NCBI GenBank assembly: GCA_963971425.1
Contig: OZ020517.1
Coordinates: forward strand, 19,850,462 to 19,914,461
From: Bryoerythrophyllum caledonicum
Lineage: Eukaryota > Streptophyta > Bryopsida > Pottiales > Pottiaceae
Direction of reading: 5' to 3'
DNA length: 64,000 nt
The position numbers and the translations under genes were made by a program. The notes under the pieces are model-generated. The model ran no database searches. It was not told the DNA's origin and worked only from the letters and a program-made list of their open reading frames with translations. This document shows positions 54,182-64,000 of this stretch, piece after piece (positions within the stretch are counted from its first letter, which is position 1; the number at the start of each line of letters is the position of its first letter).

Positions 54182-55698
54182 GGTAAAGGCACCCAATTCC
54201 GATCACTTAAGCCAGTTCCGGACTCAAATGACATTGTATGTCGAAAACATTCATGTAGAAAGATGCGGAATTAGGAATGAAACTTGACAAATATTTTTTT
54301 CAAATTTAATCACAATGATTTGGAATCGATATTGAATTTAAAAGCCCAGAAATCACTAGAGCCCATGATCAAACTCTAGAGTAGGTGAGATTTGGTGCCC
54401 TCCTTCACCCAATGCCAATAAGGGCCAGTTTACATTATGGTGGAGAAGTCCACCGGTCATGAATTCTAGGGGAATTCTGAAATTTGATTGGCCAAGAGTG
54501 ACGCTCTTCTCCGATGGGGGTTTACACTACGGCCAAGAGTCCTCTGGTGGAGAACTTTGTGCATGGATGAAAAAATGACATGGCTACCAATGTGGCGACA
54601 CTTTTCGGAGGGGAGGTTCTTCGGAGGTCAAGTTTCTTGGGCGAGCTCAAAGCCTCGGACAAGAAACATGGCCTCCGGAGAACTCCAACTTGAATAAAAT
54701 ATTTATGCAATGCTTCTATTCTCATCCTACACTACCTATGCATGTGCTGTCCTAAACATTCCAAGGTCATTTTTGAAGGTTTAGGGCTTCTTGTAGGCAT
54801 TTTAACATGCTCCACTATATAGTATTGCATGGTCCCCAAATGTTACGTTTAATTTGGAAAAAAATAAACTTGGACCATTTTTTACATGGTCAGCCCACTT
54901 TGACTCTCTAAAGGATGGAATTTTTCCACTATGGACACATAATTTCTTTAAAAATCATTAAGAAAATAATGTTAGCTACTTGTTTATCTTAATTTGGATG
55001 TCTTATAGAGGTGGAACATTTTCAAAAAAATTGTGTTATGAAAGAAGTTCCAAAACATTGCCAAATATATTTTATTTTTTAATCAGTACAATTTTTTTAT
55101 AATTTCAATACAATGGTCGTTTATTATCCGGTAAGGTTTCTACTATAGCCGGCTATGACCATTTTGTGAAGTAGTCCGATGAAGATATCCGGTACACTTC
55201 TCCTCTAGGTGGTTACACTACGGCCGGTCAAGACCTCTTGACACACTTTTTTATTGTCTTTTCCTCTTCTCCGGAACATAGTCCCTTGCCTCAAATAACC
55301 ATGTCTTGGGCATGCCTTCTTGACCAACCGGTGCACTTCTTCGCCTTAGTGTAAACACGCCCTAAGTGAGAGTGAGTAAAAGAGAGAAGACATGCCATGG
55401 ATAACCAACTCATGGAGGGTACCCAATACCGATTGGCCTTGTTCAACTTTCGAGGCAATGCCACCAATGAGAGCTCAATTGAAGTGGAGCAACCCAAAAT
55501 TGCACACATTATGACCCAATGCCGATAATGACTGGTGTTTTTAGATTTTGAGTTATCGGTTTTGGGTCACTTCATGCACCATTTCTAGCATTTTCCATTT
55601 TCATGCACCATTTCAAGCATTTTCCATTTTCATGCACCATGCCATGCATACTCTACTGATGGGAATTGGGTGGCCGATCGGAATTGGGTGCCTCTACC
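54182..55698. mobile_element. 1.5-kb TTAA-flanked element with 23-bp inverted ends
   Basis: GGTAAAGGCACCCAATTCC follows TTAA at 54178-54181. The complement, with one mismatch, ends at 55698 before TTAA (55699-55702). It is unrelated in sequence to the CCCCTAAA family but has the same 4-bp flank. Inside are tandem 'tcatgcaccatttc.agcattttccatttt' units (about 55573-55640) and a second pair of inverted ends (54421 and 55363). No transposase is seen. Confidence 0.6.
54421..55363. mobile_element. Nested element with diverged ~45-bp inverted ends
   Basis: The left end AGGGCCAGTTTACATTATGG pairs with the right end, whose complement starts AGGGCGTGTTTACACTAAGG. The match continues through 'gaagt.caccggt' and 'tcaagaag'. 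Further inverted words ('gtttacactacggcc') recur inside. The type is unclear, possibly hAT-like, and there is no clean target duplication. Confidence 0.4.
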
Positions 55699-55702
55699 TT
55701 AA

Positions 55703-56940
55703 CTATGGTATTTAGTTTTAGCAATAATAAATAAAAACTCAAAGACCAAAATGTCAAGACTTAGCAAAGGTTTACATGTGACTAACTGTTTATGTAAACT
55801 TGACACTATTTATCAATTTTAATTAATTTTTGGAGTACAAAAAAAATTACATGTGTACATTTAGTGTAAGGTTTCTCTACCCTAACTTGGCTTCCATTTA
55901 ATGCTATTTACCTCATTGTATAACACTCTAAATTTTCAACTTATATATATTAAAGTGAGCAACATACTTAGGTAACTAAAGTAAATGTCAAGCCACACCT
56001 AATACCATAATTACTGTAGTAGACTAAACTTGGAAGCAACGAGTTTTGATTGACTCAAGAAGAGAAATTGTTGCGAGGAAAAGAAGCCATGATCCTCAAT
56101 TCAGCAACCAAGATAATGTTGCATTGAGGTGGAGGTAACTATTTCCGTCTATGGGCTATTAATGTGGTCTCTTGTAAATTCGTTTGTATCTAATCTGTTA
56201 GTTCCTAATCCAATCATCTTGTCCTTGTTGATAAATAAAAAGATCACCTGGCGGGGTCTGCCCGAGCCCCTGTTCTTTCTCCCCTCTTTCTCTGCAGTAA
56301 AGGTTCTCTTTACTTGTGTCAAAAAAAAAAAAGATAAATCAAAAGATCACCAAACTAATATAGTGGCAAGAAATTTGTAGATGATAAGATTACAAGAATG
56401 GAATATCCTACTAACAATTGTAGGGGTCTACAAGGATATGCTTCATTGATTCATGAGGAATTTTGGTCAAGTCATTATTTAGAATTTTAGTAATGGATTT
56501 GAGGTTCTTACTTACAGTTCTAATTGTGGCCATATTTGTTCAATGGAGATCAAAAGTGCAAGTGTGTTAATTTGATGGAAATACAATGAGCTGCCTTCAG
56601 AATACCTTGTTGGTTTTGTCTTTATACAGAGGCTTCTATATCTAGCGGTTGTTACAATGGAAAGGGTGGGTAACGCCTCTTACACCACTGTTGTTGTTAT
56701 GAAGAGAGGAGAGTTTTTCTTTTTCAAACTGCTTGTTACAAGGAGATTGTTGTAGTATCATATGCTTCTATAAGGGGGCTGAGTATAGTATCCTTTATCT
56801 TTAGTTAAGTTAGGATTTGTTCACATTTGGTGTTAGAATGATGTTAGCAAAATGAATTTAGATGCATCTCTAGACTAGATTCATTTACTAACACCACTCC
56901 TAACCTAAATAAAAAATAAAAAATAAAAAAATATTTTTTT
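55703..56940. other. AT-rich intergenic stretch, no gene
   Basis: I see nothing beyond AT-rich sequence and short unconvincing frames. A copy of 'cacctgg.ggggtctgcccgagcccc' near 56250 and an adjoining A-run near 56322-56333 could be a short retroposed fragment, but this is not supported further. Confidence 0.3.
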
Positions 56941-56944
56941 ATTA

Positions 56945-57270
56945 ATTGACGGTAGCGATTTGAAGGATCCAACGGAGGAACCGAATCCGGCCCTAGATGG
57001 GAGTTTGGGCCACCCCAAACCTCGTCCCAATTGCTCCCTTGGGGCCGGATGGTTTGGCGCCGGATGGTTTGGCGCCGGATGGTTTGGCGCCAAAACCATG
57101 CCACCTAAGGCGACACGTAGGATGAAATGTGGTTCCGGCCGGCCCCAAGTATAAAGCTCTTGGGTTGGATTTTGAGAGATTGAAAGATCCTATTGGTTGA
57201 AATTTGGAGAGTTCCGGCCGGCCTTCAATCCGGCCCCAAGTATAAACCGGCCCTAAGGTTAAGGGTTCTG
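56945..57270. repeat. GC-rich repeat with three tandem 15-bp units
   Basis: GCCGGATGGTTTGGC repeats in tandem at 57044, 57059 and 57074. The surrounding sequence contains scattered 'ccggcc' words, including 'ttccggccggcc' twice (near 57131 and 57213). It is probably a small non-autonomous element whose limits I cannot fix. Confidence 0.55.
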
Positions 57271-57654
57271 GCCACTAGCTTACATGTTGTGGTGTGTTGT
57301 CATGTCATTATCATGACTACATGCAGGTCACCACCAAGGAGACACCAGGCATCAGGTAAGGCAAACCATGAATGGAGACTTGGAAAATCAGGATAGGGGA
57401 ACGTTGCTCCTGAAATTGCATGCCTAATTTTGCCAATGCCAGGAAACCTCCTATGCCCAGAACCACCAATGACAACGTGAGTGCTGTTGATATTGGGGAA
57501 AAAGATGGAGTGGGGTAAGGGGAAGGATGCTTCTTGTAATAGCAATGTTTCTGGTGACTTTGGGCTCCATGTGTGGCTCTTGATTCCACTGCATGGTAAT
57601 TACATGGCGTATATTTGGAAGTATCTGAAAAGGTTGTAGGAGGACAAGGGCGCA

Positions 57655-57920
57655 GACAGGAAACCCCCACGCTCGGAGTTACCCGAGGTGGGGCCCGTCT
57701 TTATTGCATGGGCTCATTTTTCTGGCCCTCCCATTTTGGGGGGGTCACAGGCTTTTTTTTGCTTTTTTTATCACTAAATTGAGGCCTACGGCCCCATTTT
57801 GGTGATGGAAATCCCCCTTGATAAATTTAGGGCCCCATCCAAAAACAAAATAGGGGCCATGTTTTGGCCCCACCACCTCCTCCCCCACCTGGTAACTCCG
57901 AGTGTGGGGGGTTTCCTGTC
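57655..57920. mobile_element. MULE-like MITE with ~30-bp inverted repeats and 10-bp target duplication
   Basis: The ends are GACAGGAAACCCCCACGCTC and the complement of GACAGGAAACCCCCCACACT, continuing to 'ggagttacc'. GGAGGACAAG occurs just outside on both sides (57639-57648 and 57926-57935). A 10-bp duplication fits Mutator-like elements. The interior shares modules with 3960-4450. Confidence 0.7.
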
Positions 57921-57974
57921 AAAACGGAGGACAAGTGCCAGACTAATCTGAAATCCAAATCTTGTGGCATTTAA

Positions 57975-58891
57975 CCCCCTACATTTCCTTGACAATTTCA
58001 CACCAAAAACACTTCATAATTGTAAATTCTAGTGCTAGAAGTAAGGAACAAAACCAACAATTCATATTTCTAATTTTAACTGTGGGATCTCATTTAACAC
58101 TTGATAAATAACATACTCACAAAATCTCATCAATTTCGACCGCACGGTTGAAATATTAAAATGTTTGAAGTAGAAAAAATGGTTCATTTTCATCCCTGCG
58201 TTGGTGGATCAACAGACTTTGACTTCACTTGGTGTCAAAGTTTTGCACTACATAAAGTCTAAATTTAATATCATGTTGATCATGATATCAACTCCTTGTA
58301 CACCAATTTCTAGAAGTAGAAAACCGAGTGTAGCATATTCTAAAAATTTGTGCAAGGAGTGGAGGTTCAAAAAGTGCCAATTCATATTTTGATTTTTTTG
58401 GGAACAAAACATGTTTTAGAATGATAATAAGAAGGTTTACACCACGTCTTGTAGTAGAAAAAATAAAAAGTTAAAAAATATGAAGGTCTCTAAATTTTAT
58501 GTGGAAAAGGAGAAGTTTTTTTGGTTCCTTGCCCGACAATCTGTGAAAATATTTGACTTGGGATTAAATGCATTTTTTCCCAAGGTACAAGGAATGTTTT
58601 TTGAAACATGAAAGGAAATGACATTACTTGCTAGTATTGAAAATCTCAAATTTACTAGTGTCCTAGCACATGTTTTGGAGTTGCCCGATTTGCCACCACT
58701 CAACAATTTTTATTTAAGATGGCATAATGTTTTTCCTACAAGTCCAATGATAATAAAAATTATACTCCCACCTACATCTTGTCTTCTTGCATCTCTGTAC
58801 AAAATTTCAAGAATTGCAAATATAAATTGCAACCATGGAAACATGCCTAAGATTTGCAAAAGCCCACCTCAAGACTTTTTTCATTTGAGGG
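57975..58891 (+). mobile_element. TTAA-family element, copy 11
   Basis: CCCCCTACATTTCC follows TTAA (57971-57974). The right end is a degraded TTTGAGGG before TTAA (58892-58895). The interior is diverged in its last third. There is no ORF. Confidence 0.6.
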
Positions 58892-58895
58892 TTAA

Positions 58896-59590
58896 GCCAT
58901 GCAACACTCTTGTAAACCCTTTAGTGCCTAAGAGGCCCAAACGTGGTGTCTAGATGTGTTAAATCTCAATTTGCATGAAATTGTAAGGAATTAGGTTATG
59001 AATTAGCTTATGAATCGTAAGAATGGAGTTGTGCCTACATTACATGTACTACACTCTGCAAAATCATATTAGAATTGATGGAAAAGCTAGGATACACCAA
59101 ATACACTAAAATACAATGAATACCATGCCACATATTATGTTGTATTTCATACACATCAAAAGAATTTTGATCTTATACTTTGATTGAAGTTTTCTATTAG
59201 AGACTCTTCATTTGCTTTGTGATTATTGATCTCTCTCACTGCATACCAAACTTCCGTTTCAATTCATATATGTTTGGAACATTTTGTATACAACCAAGTA
59301 CACAAAGTAAAAAATTCATCAATAATCATGTATAATTGTTTTCTTCACATATGATATGTCAATGCAAAGCTACCAACTTAGTGCACATTTGTACCCCATT
59401 CATTCAAAGTACAAAAATTCTCGCAAGAATCTATTGATGGATAAAATAGTGTACCCTCCAAAATCTACAATTTTCACTACCAATGTACAATAATTTAAAT
59501 TCCTAAAGGTCAAAGAGTCCCATCCGGAGACTGTAAGAGTATCCTCGGGGGACTTTGGGGCCTTTAGAGATTATATACTACAATCTATTC
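58896..59590. other. AT-rich stretch, no gene
   Basis: Nothing is recognised. A TTAA-family-like end ('atcctcgggggactttggggcctttaga') lies at about 59530-59565. Confidence 0.35.
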
Positions 59591-59594
59591 CATT

Positions 59595-60440
59595 GACGTC
59601 AACATCATGATTTCTGCATGATTTAATGCTACTACATTCTCCAAATCAACAATGTGCTTCATTAAGTCCTCCATGGTCCCCTTTACGGCCTACTTGTCCT
59701 CCAATACTTGCTCTATCTCTTGCTAGAGTTTCACGTGTTGTTCCTTGAGGCTGTCTAACTCGTAGTTCATAGCCTCATCTAAGGCCCGTTCCACTATGTC
59801 GTAATCTTTGTTACGTTGTGTCAATTGCTCCTCTACTCTGGCAAGGGATGCATTGATCTCGTCCTTCTCTACCGACAATGCGTACAACTTGGAGACAATC
59901 CTTGTATTTTCCTCTTGTTCAAAGTCAAATTGCTTCAATAAGGTGTCCTTTGGAAGCGCAGAGGCGGCAATTGCAAGAAGAGGGCCAAGTGAGTCCCTAT
60001 CGTTCCCTAAACTTGGGCTTGAACAATCGAGCATGGTGCCTTCCAATTCCCTATACCAAGTTGTCCTCTGATGTTGGTTCTACGCTACTCCTCGTATGGG
60101 GCACGGGACCAACGATGCTTGCCTCTTTCATACAACGTGTTCCAAATTGTCCTTCTCGTGTAGGCATTGCCTCCGTTTTTGGTACGTATAAATCGAGGAT
60201 GTCACTTCCCTCATGAGCGGAGTCCTTTGCATGAGGTAAAGTCTTTTAGCCCACCTTCCTATCCAACCTCAACTCCGCGTAGATCGTCGTGGCAAATTTG
60301 TAGTTGATCTTGCCTTTGGGAAATGTCCGCCTGGGAAAAAACGTTTTCTACACCTGTTGAGCACGATGAATAAAGTGAGGATCAATTGAATGGTCGACAC
60401 TTATCTCATTTTTCTTGTGATTTATGCGGCCGCTGATCCT
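59595..60440 (-). pseudogene. Coiled-coil protein pseudogene, unidentified
   Basis: From about 60440 leftwards a coding-like frame with a few stops reads 'INHKKNEISVDHSIDPHFIH' and 'GKINYKFATTIYAELRLDRK'. After a shift near 60050, a heptad-rich stretch follows ('NTRIVSKLYALSVEKDEINA', 'LARVEEQLTQRNKDYDIVER', 'LDSLKEQHVKL'). TAG codons then replace two likely glutamines before 'QEIEQVLEDK' and 'AVKGTMEDLMKHIVDLENVV'. I do not know the family. The giant LTR at 60451 is inserted at its upstream edge. Confidence 0.55.
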
Positions 60441-60450
60441 TGTTGAACAC

Positions 60451-63400
60451 TGTCGTAGTCTAGTAGTTCGTAATTCTCAAAGTTAACCGAAATTAACCTT
60501 AAGTAAGCCCACCTAACTAGATTGTTTCTAGGGATTTTTATCGTCCATCAAACTCTTCAAATCTTAACAATACTTCACGTTTAATACCTCAGCACATCCC
60601 GGAGGATGGCTTCCCCGGTACCTTAGTAACCGGTAACAAGTAAACACAAGTGTTTCAGTTAAACTCTGTTGAGCTTCAGAGTAGTTTTCTGGTAAGTTTT
60701 TACAGTGCCCGGAAAGTCACTGCCCTCCGTTCTTGCAGTCCAGAGGCCACAATATCCACAATCTAACCCTACACCTTAAAACAGTTAAAAAGATCGTAGC
60801 CGGTTTACTGATCTTTAGAATCTACCGGGAACTTGTCCTGGTAAACCGGTTACGCAAGCCCGGGTTCCAACTACAACCACATCCAATGAATCAAGCCAAG
60901 AAGATACAAGAGTCACAACAAGTTAGTACTAAACAAATCATATGAGCAAGACAACCTTCCACGGGGATCGTCGGAACTCGTCCACTGCAAGGGTAGAAAC
61001 CCCGGAACTCTCCGGACTCAGGCTTAGCGGGATCTCTCCCGGTGTATCGAGAGGGGGGATATCACCCTTCCTCTCCACCAATCCAAACACTTTCCACTTA
61101 AAGGAGGTTATCATGAATAGCCGTGGCTTCCCGGATCCCATCCGCTAAAGCAACTCTTCCCGGTCCCACCGATGAAGGGTCTGGAGCATAGATCCCGGAT
61201 CTCACTCCACCTATCGAACCTGGATAACCTACACCCTCGGAAAGTCTCTACTCACACTCAATCACATAATACACAACAAGTCAAAACCTTGCACATCCTA
61301 GCAAAGACACACTAGGAGGACTCAATTCTCTCCCGGTCTACTCACACAAGCTCAACAAAGACTCTAGGCACAAACAATGAAGGCAAGACACGAGCAAATC
61401 AACAAAGAGAAGAGTACTTAACACAAGAGCCTAAGGCTTCTTAAGTACACAATGGCTACTAGCTACCCTCCAAAATTGGATCCCCAAAAGGTGAAATTGG
61501 CATCTAAAGCGTGCACTATGGTCAATAGTTACCCTCCAAAAGTAGATCCGCAAAAGGACCAAACGGCATCTAGATCTTAAAATCAAGGGTAGCCTAGTCG
61601 CCGGGGGATTACCGGTAGACCAGTAAACCGGAAGACTCTCGGTCCCGGGACCGGAGAACCTTTTACTAACAAAAGTAAGTAGCCGGAGAAACCACTCAAG
61701 TGGTAGTGACCGTGTCCACAATGGGGCCCCATCGACATCGCTACTCTCACTCTAGTGTTTAAATCTAGCAACTTAAAACAACATCTCACCAACCGGTGGG
61801 ATAAATCAACAATAATACATAACATATAACAAAGGCTCAACTGGAAGACTCTTCCCGTTGATCCATAAAGGGATTGTCACTACGATTGGAATTATCCACA
61901 TGGCCAAGAGAATCCACCAAAAGGTCAGATGTTTCAACCGGGAGGTCTACCGGTGGATTGAGAATATCGACCGGGAGGTCTACCGATGGAGTGGGAATAT
62001 CCACTAGTCGAATGGGAATATCCACCGGTGGAGTGGGAACATCCACCGGAAGGTTGGATGTATCTATGGATACATGAAGAGTGTCTTTGAGATCAATTAG
62101 TATAGCCACAGAGGACTCCAATAAGGACCCCAGGGGTGAGTAAAGGAGGTCAACCGGTTCCTTCCCGGTAGAGTATACCGGGAGGCTTCGTTTCCTCTCA
62201 TAGACTTTCACGCCCCACTCTTTGGAGGATGGGGAAACCACCCAACTCACCGGTGTTTGAGTGGGTGGGTCATCCTACTCTGAAGAGGGAGATTTGGCAT
62301 AGACCAATTTCCTCTTCTTCCGGGGTGGACTCCAGTCTTGCAACGGTATGGTAGTACTTGGTCGTTTGGCAAACATCTTGGTTAACGTCATGATAGTCTC
62401 TTGGGACTTAGCCTTCGAGTCCTGGATCTCCTTCTGAGCGGCCCGGAGATCCCTTTTTCCCTTTGCCACTAGCTCCAACTTCTCCCAGGCAGCCGATAAG
62501 ATGTCCTGGTTGTCCTCCACTTCAAAGATCTTCCAAAGAACCCTTTGAAAACCTCTTGTCTCCATTAGTTCTATCTCCATCTCTTGGATCTCCCGGGTCA
62601 CCTCCCGATTGAATTTGGATATGTTCTCCACGAGAGTGAGTTTTTTTAATGCCCCGGGTGGTTGTGGTGGTTTCTCCCAGTGAGACCGGGAGGTCCTTCC
62701 TTCACTTGGGATTGCTTGAGACAAAGAGGCATCTTGTGGAGTTGCTAGTAACACCAACTGTGACTCTGGTTGTCGAGGAGGATCCCGGGGAGTTGCCGGT
62801 AAAACCAACCAGGTCTCCGGTTGTTGAGGAGGATCTAGGGGAAGATGATATGGAGGAGACATCCCTTGTCTCCACATCTTCTTCTCATCCAGTTCTAAAC
62901 AATAGTGGTATCATACAAATGCATGAAATAGGGGGTCAAGAATATCTTGGAGTCTCCACCTTATTGAATTGCCCGGAGTTGAGGCAGAATTGCCTCAACC
63001 AACAAAGATCCCCAATCCAGAGAGGATTCTTCAAAAAATGCTTCGATGTAGGCGGTGGCCAACCGGGCCGTGACCCTTTTACGACGGTTGGGATGGAGGA
63101 TAGGGTTTAGAAACTCAACCGCCTTTTCTTAACCGATGATTCGTGAAGTAGTCGCTCCGGTAGCATTTCGATGTGTTGTAAAGATGCGATACATGTTCTT
63201 CTAGCAGCTCCTGGTTGACTCCGGATATCTACTCACTCTCTTGACGAAGATAGTACACTTTGCGCCATACATCTGTGGTCCAAGATCGGAGATTGGCTCG
63301 GTAAGCTCCTGGGACGTCCCGGGAGGCTGTAACTCCGACACCGCACGTCCCCTCTGGAATACCCACGGCTTCTCGTAGAATCCTCTGCACCCCATCCGGA

Positions 63401-64000
63401 TGAGGTCCTCCTCCAACTGTACACCTTTCGTGGTCTCCTCCCACTTGTTCGGATCAATCTTCGAAAGAGTTATCGACACCGGTAGAGCCATGTTGTCCGG
63501 GTGGACAAAATTCTCGAAATGCGTGTACTTCTACCAATCTATAAACTTGTCACAAACTCCGGTCCTGCCCGGAAATACAAGTCTACCGGTAAACCGGTAG
63601 ACTACTCCGGAACACTTTGCTAGAATATGTGGATGTAGGTGTCTTACATATCTAGTAACATACTAACGACACAAGGTCACATAAAATTATTACAAGGAGA
63701 GAACTTGGGAGACAAAGACTTAGAAAGAGATTTCCCCGGTTGACCGGGAAGATTGGAAAAATGATAGAAAATTTGAGCAAGACCTAAAAAGGATAGGAGG
63801 ATGGAAAAAACTTTAAAAAAAAACTTGCCACAAGGCTAAGACAATAGAAAACAATTAATATGACACCAACGTAGACTCGCATGTCTAGATAGAGTCCATC
63901 GGGGGACTTTTTTTCTAGACCGGGGAGGATGTTACCGGAGGTCACCCTGGTAGAAAAAGAGAGAAAAAGACTTACAAACAAAGAAATTTGCACAAGCAAG
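60451..64000 (-). mobile_element. Giant LTR, second copy, running off the window
   Basis: It starts TGTCGTAGTCTAGTAGTTCG, homologous to the solo LTR start at 41085 (TGTCATAAACTAGTGGTTCG). It matches that LTR almost throughout to the window end, where 'gaccggggaggatgttaccgg' corresponds to about 43100. It carries about 1.5 kb absent from the other copy (roughly 61865-63385), so the full LTR should be near 4.5 kb. Whether the rest of the retrotransposon follows cannot be seen. Confidence 0.75.
61837..63491 (-). pseudogene. Broken reading frame inside the giant LTR
   Basis: From ATG at 63491 the minus strand reads 'LSKIDPNKWEETTKGVQLEE' and, past TAG/TAA codons in the same frame, 'RVTARLATAYIEAFFEESSL' and 'IFLTPYFMHLYDTTIV'. 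After a shift near 62900, an open 200-codon stretch (62877-62278) is rich in coiled-coil residues ('ETRGFQRVLWKIFEVEDNQD', 'KRDLRAAQKEIQDSKAKSQE') and ends with a basic 'PPRKKRKL', a possible nuclear signal. One stop later it runs on to 61837 with a repeated P-V-D motif ('NLPVDVPTPPVDIP'). The total is about 550 codons. I do not recognise the family. The other copy at 41085 keeps only the start and end of this frame. Confidence 0.5.

Overview
The window looks like nuclear DNA of a land plant, most likely a non-flowering lineage; the sequence alone does not name the species. Two host genes are typical of plants: a lectin receptor kinase (32017-34377, minus) and an EDR2-like DUF1336 protein (49408-50397, minus). 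Both are intronless and GC-rich, and they sit in AT-rich DNA made mostly of old transposable elements. Many nonsense codons in those elements can be explained by single C-to-T changes at CAG, CAA or CGA codons, as expected from long-term cytosine methylation.

Layout. 0-5.6 kb: short inverted-repeat elements and copies of a dispersed family with CCCCTAAA ends flanked by TTAA. 5.66-7.28 kb: a complete Tc1-type transposon (DD34E transposase, 211-bp inverted repeats) with one nonsense codon. 9.4-12.2 kb: three TTAA-family copies, one inserted inside another. 14.2-24.1 kb: a decayed Ty3/gypsy retrotransposon. 25.0-30.4 kb: a Ty1/copia element, with its LTRs, primer-binding site and target duplication, inserted in an older coding-like relic. 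32.0-34.4 kb: the receptor kinase. 35.6-39.6 kb: satellite-like units in both orientations around a fossil Tc1 transposase, followed by a foldback element. 39.8-45 kb: a pogo-like transposon interrupted by a 3.07-kb solo LTR. 46.7-48.1 kb: small repeats. 49.4-50.4 kb: the DUF1336 gene. 51.2-58.9 kb: more TTAA-family and other inverted-repeat elements. 59.6-60.4 kb: a coiled-coil pseudogene. 60.45 kb to the end: a longer copy of the giant LTR that carries a broken minus-strand reading frame of its own.

The most notable content is the Ty3/gypsy element. Between its protease and its reverse transcriptase lies a recognisable C5-cytosine DNA methyltransferase (motifs I, IV, VI, VIII and IX/X, with the catalytic Pro-Cys codons intact). 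After the integrase lies a complete C4HC3 PHD finger where chromoviruses usually carry a chromodomain. A retrotransposon polyprotein with both a DNA-methylation writer and a histone-reader-like domain would be an unusual element-host system. This copy is dead (frameshifts, stops, integrase-core deletion), so the claim concerns the family and not this locus.
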